64,000 bases of DNA from Allopusillimonas sp008369125 (GCF_008369125.1 NZ_VOAY01000006.1:186001-250000), one strand, 5' to 3'. Shown: positions 17,068 to 26,790, counted from the first letter of the stretch. Made by a program: numbers and translations. The notes: a model not told the origin generated them from the letters alone.

Positions 17068-17561
17068 AGGGAAAAGGGGAATATAATCGCGTCAGCCTAT
17101 AGAAGCTGAAAGAAGCCAAACGTAGAGATGCAAGGGTGCGTCTCCGTTGGGCGATAAGGACATATTGTATGCCTGGGTTTCAGCTTCTGGGTCATTAGGT
17201 CGCCGGGGCAGCTCCGGTATGCAGCAAGTGGTGCGGCAGATTTGCCGGCTTCCTGCATCGTTGCTGGCACCCGCGTGCGACGCTGAATCTTTTGCAGAAT
17301 TTGTCATCTTTTGTATGCACCAGCCGCGAAATAAACCACGCGACTGACGTTCCCAGCAACCTCTGTCAATCCACTATAGTGAACCAGATCATCCTGCTGA
17401 CTGAACCTCGTACCCACAGGTGCGCCGTGCCTTCCAGACACCCGGAGGGCACTGCCTGACACGTGTCAGCCAGGCCTTCTTTGCAGATTTAGCGCCACAC
17501 ACCGAGTGACCCGCGGTCGTGCGCCGATTTACGGTGCGCCATGACTACGGAGAATCACCTC
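17068..17561 (+). promoter_or_regulatory. Divergent rluC/rne control region and long structured rne leader
   Basis: 494 bp without a gene. It holds an 11-bp perfect inverted repeat (17101-17111 with 17178-17188) enclosing a 7-bp hairpin GAGATGC/GCGTCTC (about 17126-17145), a CGGCA/TGCCG hairpin near 17240, a CACTATAGTG palindrome (17372-17381) and a 14-bp palindrome CTGACACGTGTCAG (17456-17469). E. coli rne is autoregulated through a structured 361-nt leader that RNase E itself cleaves; by analogy this is likely the corresponding leader. No similarity to the enteric rne5 element could be judged by eye. Confidence 0.6.
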
Positions 17562-20500
17562 ATGAAAAGAATGTTGTTCAATGCGACGCACCAAGAAGAA
17601 CTACGCGTCGCTATCGTCGATGGTCAGAAACTCATCGACCTCGACATCGAGACTGCCGGGCGCGAACAGCGCAAAGGCAATATCTATAAAGGCGTCATAA
17701 CCCGTATCGAGCCAGGTCTGGAAGCTTGCTTCGTTAACTACGGTGAAGATCGCCACGGCTTCCTGCCCTTTAAAGAAGTCGCACGTACCTATTTCAAAGA
17801 GGGTGTCGATGTGCGCAGCGCGCGCATCCAGGATGCCCTGGCTGAAGGCCAGGAACTCATCATCCAGGTAGAAAAGGAAGAGCGCGGCAACAAAGGGGCC
17901 GCGCTTACTACATTTATTTCCCTGGCTGGCCGCTATCTTGTACTGATGCCAAACAATCCTCGCGGCGGCGGCGTATCGCGCCGCGTCGAGGGCGAAGACA
18001 GGCAAGAACTGCGTGAAACCATGGACAAGCTCGACCTGCCCGCGGGCATGAGCATTATTGCCCGCACCGCAGGCATAGGCCGCGGCGTCGAAGAACTGCA
18101 ATGGGATCTCTCCTACCTGATGCAGCTCTGGGGTGCCATTGACAGCGCCGCCCGCGACAACCCGGCACCTGTACTCATTTACCTTGAGTCCAGCCTGGTC
18201 ATCCGCGCCATCCGCGACTACTACTCGCCTGATATCGGTGAAATCCTCATCGACACCGACGACATCCACGAGCAAGCCACCGCCTTCATGAGCGTGGTTA
18301 TGCCCGACAACGTCCAGCGTGTAAAACGCTATCGTGACGATATCCCCCTGTTCTCACGTTTCCAGATCGAACACCAGATCGAAACGGCCTATTCGCGTAC
18401 GGTACAGCTGCCATCGGGCGGCTCGGTTGTCATCGACCACACCGAAGCACTCGTGGCCATTGACGTCAACTCGGCGCGTTCCACGCGCGGTGCCGACATC
18501 GAAGAAACGGCCATGCGCACCAACCAGGAAGCCGCCGACGAAGTGGCCCGCCAATTGCGCCTGCGCGACCTCGGCGGCCTGATCGTCATCGACTTCATCG
18601 ATATGGAAGACAACAAAAACCAGCGCGCTGTCGAAACGCGGCTGCGTGATGCGCTCCATTTCGACCGGGCCCGTGTGCAAATGGGCAAAATATCTCGTTT
18701 TGGCCTCATGGAGCTCTCGCGTCAGCGCCTGCGCCCCGCCCTGAACGAAGGCTCACACATTACCTGCCCTCGCTGCAACGGCACCGGTGTCGTGCGCGAC
18801 GCCGAGTCCAGCGCCTTGCAGATTCTGCGACTGCTGCAGGAAGAGGCCATGAAGGAAGGCACAGCCGCCCTGCATGCCCAGGTACCCGTCGAAGTCGCCA
18901 CATTTCTGCTTAACGAAAAGCGCAGCGACATTGCCAAGATTGAGGCACGCCTCAAGGTTAATCTGGTTCTTATCCCCAACAAAAATCTCGAAACGCCGCA
19001 TCATCACATCGAACGTCTGCGTCATGATGATCCGCGCCTCGAAGAAGTCAAGACCAGCTTCGAGCTGGTTACCGAGCCAGAAACCCCAACAACCTGGGTG
19101 CCCAACAAGGCGCTCGACCAAAAGGCTCGCCCCGAAGCTCTGGTCAAAAGCCTCAGCCACGCACAACCCGCACCGCGCCACGAACCCACCCCAGTGGCAG
19201 TGGCTGCAGCCGTCGCTACAACACGTGTTGCGCAAGACGGGCTAGGTCTGTTCAAGCGCATCATCAATTGGCTAACGGGCAGTGCTACATCAACCCAGAC
19301 AGCCCAGCCAGAAGCCAAACCTGCCAGCGAAACGCCAGCACGCGGCGAGCGCGGTCGCCAGCACCGTAGCGGCGAGCGGCAGCGCGTCGGCGGCGACCGT
19401 TCACGCCCCCGTCGCGACCGTCGTCATGACGTCGAGGGCAAGGCAGAGCAAGCGCCGTCCGGCCGTGGTCGTCGTCAGCCAGCGCAAGAACCCCGTCAAG
19501 CAAGCGACGCGGTTCAAGATGCGACCACTATCCCAAGCAGCGAAACCTCAGAAACCGAAAACGCGGGTGCAAACACACGCAATAATCGAAACCGGCGCGG
19601 TCGTGGCCGCAATCGTCGCAGCGAAACTCAGTCTGATAATGTCGAGCTCGACACCGGTGTACTGCCAGTAGCTGGTGCCGCTGTCGCCGCTAACGTTGAA
19701 AACGCCGCCACCATCACAACACCGGCCACGGTGACACCGGTCGCTCAAGCACCGGCTGACCAAGAGGAGCTCGAAAGCCAGGCCCTCGATACCAATGCAG
19801 GCGACGACAATTCAGCCGACAATGGTCAGGGCGATCCAGAGCGCAAGCGTCGCCGCCGCCGTAGCCGTCGTGGCCGTCGCAATGGCGAAGGTTCCGCTGC
19901 CGAAGCCAGCACTGACATGCAGGAAGATGATGAAAGCTCGTCTGATGAATCAGTCGCTTTTGTATCTCATGAAACGCCTTCCTTCCATCCTGCAGGTTTG
20001 CCGCCCATCGCTACCCGCCAGGGAGATCAGTCGCTCAACGCTCAAGAAGCACAGCCCGCTCAACCTGTCAGCACGCGCCAGCGAACAAACCCTGAGCATG
20101 CTGAAAAAGTACAAGCAGACGCCGTGTCGGCACAAGCCAACACAGCAGAGGCTGGCCCAAGCGCTATCGCTTCGGCATCTTTGGTCGCCACCGCAGCTGG
20201 CAAGGGCACTATCGGTACAGACAGCCCGGCAGCAACAACGACTGACGCGGACACCTCTACCGCTGCACACATTGCTGTCACCAGCAAGCAGTCTGATGAG
20301 AAGTCTGTGTCGGCCAACGCATCTGAAGCAACTCCCAAGCACGCAGACGACGCCCAGGCAAAGCCAGCAGCAACTGCTAGCGACCGCGCAGAACCATTGC
20401 AAAGTCAGGCTAGCCACGAGCAATCAGCTTCCGCGCCCCAAAAGCCGGCACACGCTACGCCCACCCAGGTCGCTGATGAGCAACTCATGCCCGCAGACAT

Positions 20501-21038
20501 CAGCGAGCAAGCTTCTGCATCGCCGGCAGCCACACACAGCCAACCGGTAGCGGCAAGTACGCCGGCTGAAGCCAAAGAGGTTGCTGTCACAGAAACGCTG
20601 GTTGAAGCTAACGCCAATGTGGACACTGCTCAGGCCCAGGCACTGCCTGATGCACCAGTTCAAGCCCAAGCCGACACTCCGGTTCAAGCCCAGGCTAATG
20701 CCGAAAAGCCAGCGCAACAGCTCGCCGAACCCGCTGAGGTTGACGAGGTAGCCGGCTCGCTGGCGGCAAGCACCCAAAGCGACGCAGTGCCGGCACATGC
20801 CGACACAGATGCCAGCGATGGTAAAGCCACCGCTGAGCAAGCCCAACAGGCAGCAAGCGCTCTAAACGGCAAAACGTCATCACTGGAGCAAATTCTGGCA
20901 AATACAGATATGCAGATGGTCGAAACAAAGGCTGTCGCACAGCCCTTGCCAACCACACCGCCAGTGCGCCTTGGTCGGTCACGCAAGCCTGCCACTGTCA
21001 CTACTGACGAGCCGCTCAAACAGGTAGAAACGCAGTAA
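17562..21038 (+). CDS. rne: Ribonuclease E
   Basis: Main endoribonuclease for mRNA decay and rRNA/tRNA maturation, and scaffold of the degradosome. 1158 aa from ATG 17562 with GGAG nine bases upstream (ATG 17541 is an alternative). The catalytic half (1-~510) is intact: S1 domain (about 37-120), Asp301 in AIDVNSARSTRG, Asp344 in VIDFIDME, and Zn-link Cys402/Cys405 (CPRCNGTG). From about 530 the protein is disordered: three Arg-rich blocks (near GERGRQHRSGERQR, NRNRRGRGRNRR, ERKRRRRRSRRGRR), then some 350 residues rich in Ala, Gln, Thr, Ser and Pro with a short PVQAQA repeat. Followed by a strong bidirectional terminator. Confidence 0.97.
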   Translation: MKRMLFNATHQEELRVAIVDGQKLIDLDIETAGREQRKGNIYKGVITRIEPGLEACFVNYGEDRHGFLPFKEVARTYFKEGVDVRSARIQDALAEGQELIIQVEKEERGNKGAALTTFISLAGRYLVLMPNNPRGGGVSRRVEGEDRQELRETMDKLDLPAGMSIIARTAGIGRGVEELQWDLSYLMQLWGAIDSAARDNPAPVLIYLESSLVIRAIRDYYSPDIGEILIDTDDIHEQATAFMSVVMPDNVQRVKRYRDDIPLFSRFQIEHQIETAYSRTVQLPSGGSVVIDHTEALVAIDVNSARSTRGADIEETAMRTNQEAADEVARQLRLRDLGGLIVIDFIDMEDNKNQRAVETRLRDALHFDRARVQMGKISRFGLMELSRQRLRPALNEGSHITCPRCNGTGVVRDAESSALQILRLLQEEAMKEGTAALHAQVPVEVATFLLNEKRSDIAKIEARLKVNLVLIPNKNLETPHHHIERLRHDDPRLEEVKTSFELVTEPETPTTWVPNKALDQKARPEALVKSLSHAQPAPRHEPTPVAVAAAVATTRVAQDGLGLFKRIINWLTGSATSTQTAQPEAKPASETPARGERGRQHRSGERQRVGGDRSRPRRDRRHDVEGKAEQAPSGRGRRQPAQEPRQASDAVQDATTIPSSETSETENAGANTRNNRNRRGRGRNRRSETQSDNVELDTGVLPVAGAAVAANVENAATITTPATVTPVAQAPADQEELESQALDTNAGDDNSADNGQGDPERKRRRRRSRRGRRNGEGSAAEASTDMQEDDESSSDESVAFVSHETPSFHPAGLPPIATRQGDQSLNAQEAQPAQPVSTRQRTNPEHAEKVQADAVSAQANTAEAGPSAIASASLVATAAGKGTIGTDSPAATTTDADTSTAAHIAVTSKQSDEKSVSANASEATPKHADDAQAKPAATASDRAEPLQSQASHEQSASAPQKPAHATPTQVADEQLMPADISEQASASPAATHSQPVAASTPAEAKEVAVTETLVEANANVDTAQAQALPDAPVQAQADTPVQAQANAEKPAQQLAEPAEVDEVAGSLAASTQSDAVPAHADTDASDGKATAEQAQQAASALNGKTSSLEQILANTDMQMVETKAVAQPLPTTPPVRLGRSRKPATVTTDEPLKQVETQ

Positions 21039-21104
21039 ACCGTCTACCCTGGCGCGGGCCTTCGTGCTCCGTGCCAGGGCGGCATCAACACCTGGTAAGC
21101 AAAA

Positions 21105-21149
21105 AAACACCCCAAAAGCCTGGATATCATCCATGCCTTTGGGGTGTTT
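21105..21149. terminator. Bidirectional terminator between rne and accD
   Basis: A perfect 12-bp stem (AAACACCCCAAA with TTTGGGGTGTTT) with A-run on the left and T-run on the right, so it can work for rne (plus) and for the convergent accD (minus). The rest of the 242-bp gap shows nothing else clear. Confidence 0.85.
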
Positions 21150-21280
21150 TACTTACTGCAACAACGGTTGCTACGGCTTAATGCGCTATATATATTTAGC
21201 ACCCGTGCATCACGTGGTGCTCAGACTTGGCCAGAGGCTGACCTGAAGTGCACGGGGTTTGCTGTGTGCGTGTGTCTGGA

Positions 21281-22153
21281 TCAGGCTTTGGCGATAACGT
21301 CGACGGGCTGGCGCGCAAGCAGCGTCAGCAAATGTGCCAGTTCGTTGCGCATTTCGCGACGATCCACCACCATGTCTATGGCACCCTTCTCGAGCAAAAA
21401 CTCTGAACGCTGGAAGCCTTCTGGCAGCGTTTCACGTACCGTCTGCTCAATGACTCGGGGGCCGGCAAAGCCGATCAGTGCCTTGGGTTCTGCAATGACC
21501 ACATCGCCCATAAAAGCAAAACTGGCCGAGACACCGCCCATGGTCGGGTCGGTAAGAATGCTAATAAATGGCAGACCTTCAGCCGAGAGCCGGGTAAGCA
21601 TGGCATTAGTTTTGGCCATTTGCAGCAGAGAAAACAAGCTTTCTTGCATGCGCGCGCCACCTGATGCAGCAACACAAATAAATGGTGTACGGTTTTTGAT
21701 GGCCTCGCGGGCCCCGCGTACAAAACGCTCGCCCACTACCGAACCCATGGAGCCGCCCATAAAGGCGAACTCAAAGCAGGCCAATACAACCGGAACCGCC
21801 AGAATAGAACCACTCATGACCACCATGGCTTCACTTTCGCCAGTGAGCCGTGTGGCTTCAGACACCCTTTCCGGGTATTTGCGGCTGTCGCGAAACTTGA
21901 GCGGGTCCATGGGGCGTGTATCTTGCCCGATTTCTGTACGACCTTCCGGGTCGAGCAAGGCATCAATGCGCTCACGCGCGCCTATGCGCAGATGATGATC
22001 ACACTTAGGGCAGACATTGAGGGTGGCTTTGAGGTCTTCTTTATAGAGGACAGATTCGCAAGATGGGCACTTGACCCACAGGCCCTCTGGCACGCGTCTC
22101 GCGCCTTCATTGCGATTGATGCGCGGCGGCAGAATTTTATCGATCCAGCTCAT
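21281..22153 (-). CDS. accD: Acetyl-CoA carboxylase carboxyltransferase subunit beta
   Basis: Beta subunit of the carboxyltransferase that forms malonyl-CoA, the feed for the fab genes at the other end of the window. 290 aa with an N-terminal Cys4 zinc ribbon (Cys29, Cys32, Cys48, Cys51) and the crotonase-like core (GGSMGSVVGE, GGARMQE, PTMGGVSASFA). Follows trpA with a 112-bp gap containing a 7-bp GC hairpin (22172-22190); trpBA-accD order is usual in betaproteobacteria. Confidence 0.96.
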   Translation of the reverse strand: MSWIDKILPPRINRNEGARRVPEGLWVKCPSCESVLYKEDLKATLNVCPKCDHHLRIGARERIDALLDPEGRTEIGQDTRPMDPLKFRDSRKYPERVSEATRLTGESEAMVVMSGSILAVPVVLACFEFAFMGGSMGSVVGERFVRGAREAIKNRTPFICVAASGGARMQESLFSLLQMAKTNAMLTRLSAEGLPFISILTDPTMGGVSASFAFMGDVVIAEPKALIGFAGPRVIEQTVRETLPEGFQRSEFLLEKGAIDMVVDRREMRNELAHLLTLLARQPVDVIAKA

Positions 22154-22171
22154 GGTTCATTCCTGATGAAG

Positions 22172-22190
22172 GCCCGGCCTGTAGCCGGGC
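22172..22190 (-). other. GC-rich stem-loop in the trpA-accD gap
   Basis: GCCCGGC/GCCGGGC, a 7-bp perfect stem with a 5-base loop, about 20 bases before the accD start on the minus strand. No U-run follows, so it is more likely an mRNA-stability or attenuating element than a full terminator. Confidence 0.45.
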
Positions 22191-22265
22191 TGTTGTTCTG
22201 TTGTGTCATTAGTGGGTTGCCTTTCTGGCCGGCCCTGTAAAAGGCCAACTGCCACGGCCACCACC

Positions 22266-23132
22266 TCAGTCAAATTTTTTGCTCCCGTCGGGCAGCGCCT
22301 GCCGAATACCCGCCAGCCAGTCTGCGGCCGCTGCGACAGCTGCCTGATCAGCCTGCTGTGCGTCGTGCCCTTGCTCAAGGGCACTATCGACCGCCGCAGT
22401 CATGGTCTGGATAAGCTTGCTGCCTATGACGACGGCATCAGCGCACTCGGAGAGTCGTTGGGCGCTCTCGGCATCGCGAATGCCAAAGCCTACACCCACA
22501 GGTATGGAAACATACTGCCGGATTCGGGCAACATGTCGGGCCACGTCGTCGGTATCGATATTACCTGCGCCGGTAACACCTTTTAGCGAAACATAATACA
22601 CATAGCCACGTGCCACACTGGCAACCTTGCGAATACGCTCGTCGGTAGAGGTAGGCGCAAGCAGAAAAATGAGATCAATGCCCGCCGCAACAAGCAGTGC
22701 AGAAAACTCGTGCACCTCTTCGGGTGGGTAATCAACCACCAGCACGCCATCAACGCCCGCCTTAGCAGCAGCGTCGACAAATGTAGCCTGACCCATATGT
22801 TCTATAGGGTTGGCATACCCCATGAGCACCACGGGTGTGGTGTGGTTGGTTTGGCGAAACTCGGCCACCATGTCAAGAACCTGGCGCAAGCCGGTACCAC
22901 CGCGAATTGCCAGCTCCGACGATTGCTGAATAACCGGGCCATCGGCCATAGGGTCGGAAAACGGCACGCCAAGCTCAATGACGTCGGAGCCTGCCGCCGC
23001 CAACGCATGCATGAGTGCAGGCGTAACGGTAAGCGACGGATAACCGGCAGTGACATAAGGAATGAGCGCTGTACGCCCCGCTTTGCGGGTTGCTTCGAAC
23101 GCCGCCTTTAGGCGTGTATTGGATGAAATCAT
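22266..23132 (-). CDS. trpA: Tryptophan synthase alpha chain
   Basis: Splits indole-3-glycerol phosphate and passes indole to TrpB. 288 aa TIM barrel with catalytic Glu53 and Asp64 (ELGVPFSDPMADGP), matching E. coli Glu49 and Asp60, and the phosphate-binding GVGFGIRD region. Begins 13 bp after trpB, so the two are one operon. No other trp genes lie in the window. Confidence 0.97.
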   Translation of the reverse strand: MISSNTRLKAAFEATRKAGRTALIPYVTAGYPSLTVTPALMHALAAAGSDVIELGVPFSDPMADGPVIQQSSELAIRGGTGLRQVLDMVAEFRQTNHTTPVVLMGYANPIEHMGQATFVDAAAKAGVDGVLVVDYPPEEVHEFSALLVAAGIDLIFLLAPTSTDERIRKVASVARGYVYYVSLKGVTGAGNIDTDDVARHVARIRQYVSIPVGVGFGIRDAESAQRLSECADAVVIGSKLIQTMTAAVDSALEQGHDAQQADQAAVAAAADWLAGIRQALPDGSKKFD

Positions 23133-23145
23133 GATATCCCCGGCC

Positions 23146-24345
23146 TTACAGGCTCATGCCGCTTAGGTCGGCCACAGTGTGCATGTCTTTGTCGCCTCTT
23201 CCAGACAAATTGACGAGAATAATCTTGTCGCGCGCCAAGCTGGGCGCCAGCCGTGCCGCATGTGCAAGGGCGTGCGCTGACTCGAGCGCAGGCATAATAC
23301 CCTCGAGGTGGCAACAGTGGTGGAACGCAGCCAGAGCTTCTTCATCAGTAACACTGGCATAACTGGCACGCCCGCTGTCTTTGAGCCAGGCATGCTCGGG
23401 CCCGACACCTGGGTAGTCGAGGCCGGCCGAAATGGAATGGGTCTCCATTACCTGCCCGTCGCTATCTTGCATGACGTAAGTACGGTTACCGTGCAGCACG
23501 CCTACCGAACCCGCGTTCAACGATGCTGCGTGACGGCCTGTCTGGATGCCTTCGCCGGCGGCTTCGACCCCGACCAGCTGAACCTGTGGGTTTTCAATAT
23601 AAGGATAGAAAATACCCATGGCATTGGAGCCGCCACCCACGCATGCCACTACAAAGTCAGGCTGGCGCCCCGTTTCGGCAGGCATCTGTTCGAGGCACTC
23701 TTGCCCGATGACAGACTGGAAGTCACGCACCATGGCAGGATACGGGTGCGGACCGGCAACAGTGCCAATGATGTAGAACGTGTTTTCGACGTTAGTGACC
23801 CAGTCTCGCATGGCTTCGTTGAGCGCATCTTTAAGCGTACGCGAGCCAGACTCCACCGGCACCACTTTGGCACCGAGCAGTTTCATGCGGTACATATTGG
23901 AGGTTTGCCGACGTATGTCTTCACTACCCATGTACACCACGCACTCGAGGCCATAGCGGGCGGCCACCGTAGCTGTTGCTACGCCATGTTGACCAGCACC
24001 GGTTTCTGCAATGATGCGCGGCTTGCCCATGCGACGGGCCAGGAGAATCTGCCCCATGCAGTTGTTAATTTTGTGTGCGCCGGTATGGTTGAGATCTTCG
24101 CGCTTGAACCAGATTTGCGCACCACCCAGTTGCTCGGACCACCGCTTGGCGTGATAAACCGGACTGGGTCTGCCAACAAAATGCTTGAGTTCATAGGCAA
24201 ACTCGGCAAGAAACTCGGGGTCGTTGCGATATTTTTCGTAAGCGGCCCGAAGTTCGTCTAGTGCATGCACCAGTGTCTCGGAAACAAAAGAGCCTCCGTA
24301 CTGGCCGAAATGCCCGCTTTCATTGGGCAGGGTATAGGTCGTCAA
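23146..24345 (-). CDS. trpB: Tryptophan synthase beta chain
   Basis: PLP enzyme that joins indole and serine to tryptophan. The start is taken as TTG 24345, seven bases after GAGAG, giving 399 aa and the usual N-terminus TLPNESGHFGQYGG; the reading can be extended to 24393 but with no family match. PLP Lys92 in HTGAHKINN and the phosphate loop GGGSNAMG are present. Upstream lies relA with a possible weak terminator, so trpBA may have its own promoter in the short gap. Confidence 0.95.
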   Translation of the reverse strand: MTTYTLPNESGHFGQYGGSFVSETLVHALDELRAAYEKYRNDPEFLAEFAYELKHFVGRPSPVYHAKRWSEQLGGAQIWFKREDLNHTGAHKINNCMGQILLARRMGKPRIIAETGAGQHGVATATVAARYGLECVVYMGSEDIRRQTSNMYRMKLLGAKVVPVESGSRTLKDALNEAMRDWVTNVENTFYIIGTVAGPHPYPAMVRDFQSVIGQECLEQMPAETGRQPDFVVACVGGGSNAMGIFYPYIENPQVQLVGVEAAGEGIQTGRHAASLNAGSVGVLHGNRTYVMQDSDGQVMETHSISAGLDYPGVGPEHAWLKDSGRASYASVTDEEALAAFHHCCHLEGIMPALESAHALAHAARLAPSLARDKIILVNLSGRGDKDMHTVADLSGMSL

Positions 24346-24415
24346 GGCATTACTCTCTAAAACGGGAAGGCGCCGCGGCCACCCGGCCCGCACGCGAAAA
24401 AACGACTATTTTAAC

Positions 24416-24437
24416 AGCCCCGGCCCGGGCAAGGGCT
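24416..24437 (-). terminator. Possible weak terminator at the relA stop
   Basis: AGCCC/GGGCT arms with GC-rich interior overlap the relA stop codon on the minus strand; TTAAAA and later six T residues follow after 14 bases. Imperfect, so low confidence. Confidence 0.35.
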
Positions 24438-26790
24438 ACTGTCGCGCAGCCTGAACCCCTGACAACTCATTGAGCGCCGCCAGGGCCCGGCTAATTTGTT
24501 CGCCACTTTTCACTTCGATCGTGAACACCATATGTGCCAGGGACCGCCTGCTGTGCGTATTGACGCCCACCACTTTGAGCCGCAGCTTCGCAAAAACCTC
24601 GGAGAGATCCCGCAACAGATTGGGACGTTCAGGAGCATGAATGCTGATATCGATAGGATACAAGGCTTCGCCCGTATCCCCCCAGTCTACGTCAATAAGG
24701 CGCTCAGGATGCCTGACCGCGAGCGCCGCATACGCGGAGCAATCGCTGCGATGGATGGACACCCCTCTGCCGCGCGTTACAAAACCGGCTATCGTGTCGG
24801 GAGGTGCAGGGCGGCAGCACCTCGCCAACTGCGTCATGAGCGCGTCCACGCCCACAACAAGCACGCCACTCTTTCCGGTGCGCGCAACATTTGCGCTACC
24901 ACTGGCATATATACGGGCTTCGGCCTCGGCGTCAGTATCTGCTTCGCCCGGCCGGGCTCTGCCGGTAAGCAGATAATCAATCTGCCGCAGGCTGAACTCT
25001 TCTTTGGCAACAGCCACGTACAGATCATCTGCACGCGCAAACTCGAGTTGCTGGGCCAACTGTTCAAGGTTGATTGCTGTCTTGCCCAGGCGCCGCAGTT
25101 CGTTTTCAACCATATTCTGGCCTTGAGCGATACGCTGCTGCAACTCAATGGCATTAAACCAGGCACGCACCTTTGCCCGTGACCGTTGGCTGGCCAGAAA
25201 ACCCAACTGAGGATTGAGCCAGTCGCGAGAGGGGCCACCAGACTTGGCCGAAATGATATCAACCGTCTGGCCAGTCGCGAGACGGGTTTGCAACGGCACC
25301 ATTTGGCCATCGACCCTGGCACCCCGGCAGCGATGGCCAAGATCGGTGTGCAGGCGGTAGGCAAAATCAACCGGCGTGGCGCCTACCGGCAGCTCTACAA
25401 CGCGTGCCTGCGGCGTAAGTACATAAATAAATTCTTCTTGGCGGCGCGGCGGTTTTTCAGTGCCTGACTGTGCAGCATGCAGGTTACCCTCGGACATCTG
25501 CCCCTGGCCTGCCCCCGCACCTTGCTGCGCTTTCGCCAAACCCGCCGCTGCCGCAGCGGCCACATCCCCAGCTTGCCCCGACGCACCCGTAGCAGGGTGG
25601 TCTTTTTCCCAGGCCAGAAGCTGACGCATCCACGCTATCTTTTGGTCATAAGCGCTGCGCGCAGCAACCTCGCCACCCTGACGGCCGGCCTCTTTGTAAC
25701 GCCAATGGGCAGCCATGCCGTACTCCGCAAACTCATGCATTTCGCGGGTGCGTATCTGAATTTCGAACGGCCGCCCTGCCTGATCAGTGACCACTGTGTG
25801 CAAGGAGCGATAACCGTTGGGTTTAGGCCTTGAGATATAGTCATCGAACTCGTCTGACATTGGCGTCCATAAGGAATGGGCCAACGCCAGCACGCCATAA
25901 CAGGCGCGCTCATCATTCACAATAATGCGCAGTGCGCGCAAATCAAACAGCTGGTTGAATTCCAGCCCTTTGTTGCGCATTTTGTTCCAGATACTGTAAA
26001 TGTGTTTGGGTCGGCCTGACACCTCGGCCTGAATATTTGCCTCTTTAAGCGTGGCCTGCATATTGAGCACGGCCGCTGATATAAACGCCTCGCGCTCAAC
26101 ACGTTTTTCTTCGAGCTTGCCAGCAATGGCCTTGTAGGTTTGGGGCTCAAGAAAGCGAAACGCCAAGTCTTCCATTTCCCATTTGACCTGCCATATGCCC
26201 AGACGGTTGGCTAATGGCGTGTAGAGCGTAAAGGTTTCTCGAGCAAACGCCTTGGGGCACTCAGTGCGAGAACTTGCAAACCAACGCAAAGACTGCAACC
26301 GTGACGCCAGTCGCATTAACACGATGCGCAGGTCGGCAGCCATGGCCAGCAGCATTTTGCGCTGCATTTCCTTCTGCTCAGTACCCAGTGCCGCACTTTC
26401 GGAAGCTTTGCCCGCCAAATGCCCCAAACGCAACAAGGCTCGGGTTCCGAGCACCAGCGACATGACGTCACTGCCAAATGCCTTGAGCAAAGGATCACGG
26501 TTCGCAGCGGATGAACTTGCCGGCTGATGCTCTGGCAGCACCGCCAGCAACGAACTGGCGCGGGTTTGGGCATCGGTACCCAGCTGCGCCAGAATACGGG
26601 CGACGCCCGCACAATGATCGATAATGGGTTCACCCGTGCTTGCGCGTATGCCGGCCAATGGGGTGCGCACCCACTGCGCGGCCTTGCCAAGCAGTTCGAG
26701 ACCTTGTTCGTCCAGGCCCGCCCCTGCCTCGTCCAGCCAGAGCGGGTCGAAGGGCGGCGCAGCATTATTTGACGAATCTGGATTAGTCAT
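24436..26790 (-). CDS. relA: GTP pyrophosphokinase RelA ((p)ppGpp synthetase I)
   Basis: Ribosome-bound alarmone synthetase of the stringent response. 784 aa. The N-terminal hydrolase domain is degenerate: where SpoT has the His-Asp pair (LLHDVVEDT-like) this has LLAVLPEH at 81-88, so hydrolysis is probably lost, as in other RelA proteins. Synthetase domain about 250-370 (EVSGRPKHIYSIWNKM, FDLRALRIIV, PKPNGYRSLHT, EIQIRT), then an unusually long Ala/Gly/Gln linker (397-450), TGS domain about 455-515 and C-terminal ACT domain about 705-784 (ERPNLLRDLSEVFAK). Confidence 0.95.
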   Translation of the reverse strand: MTNPDSSNNAAPPFDPLWLDEAGAGLDEQGLELLGKAAQWVRTPLAGIRASTGEPIIDHCAGVARILAQLGTDAQTRASSLLAVLPEHQPASSSAANRDPLLKAFGSDVMSLVLGTRALLRLGHLAGKASESAALGTEQKEMQRKMLLAMAADLRIVLMRLASRLQSLRWFASSRTECPKAFARETFTLYTPLANRLGIWQVKWEMEDLAFRFLEPQTYKAIAGKLEEKRVEREAFISAAVLNMQATLKEANIQAEVSGRPKHIYSIWNKMRNKGLEFNQLFDLRALRIIVNDERACYGVLALAHSLWTPMSDEFDDYISRPKPNGYRSLHTVVTDQAGRPFEIQIRTREMHEFAEYGMAAHWRYKEAGRQGGEVAARSAYDQKIAWMRQLLAWEKDHPATGASGQAGDVAAAAAAGLAKAQQGAGAGQGQMSEGNLHAAQSGTEKPPRRQEEFIYVLTPQARVVELPVGATPVDFAYRLHTDLGHRCRGARVDGQMVPLQTRLATGQTVDIISAKSGGPSRDWLNPQLGFLASQRSRAKVRAWFNAIELQQRIAQGQNMVENELRRLGKTAINLEQLAQQLEFARADDLYVAVAKEEFSLRQIDYLLTGRARPGEADTDAEAEARIYASGSANVARTGKSGVLVVGVDALMTQLARCCRPAPPDTIAGFVTRGRGVSIHRSDCSAYAALAVRHPERLIDVDWGDTGEALYPIDISIHAPERPNLLRDLSEVFAKLRLKVVGVNTHSRRSLAHMVFTIEVKSGEQISRALAALNELSGVQAARQ

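Noticed and set aside
17372..17381. CACTATAGTG as the rne promoter -10
   Set aside because: The TATAGT lies in a palindrome, but the sequence 16-18 bases upstream has no -35 likeness, so a promoter cannot be claimed.
17601..18275. 224-aa reading frame on the minus strand within rne
   Set aside because: Lies wholly antisense to the catalytic core of RNase E, has no family pattern or ribosome-binding site, and its length follows from the GC-rich codons of rne.
19300..20750. Repetitive sequence in rne that might be a CRISPR or satellite array
   Set aside because: There are no regular repeat-spacer units; the repetition comes from codons for low-complexity protein.
23308..24261. 317-aa plus-strand frame over trpB
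   Set aside because: Antisense shadow of a strongly conserved gene; no recognisable domain or start signal.
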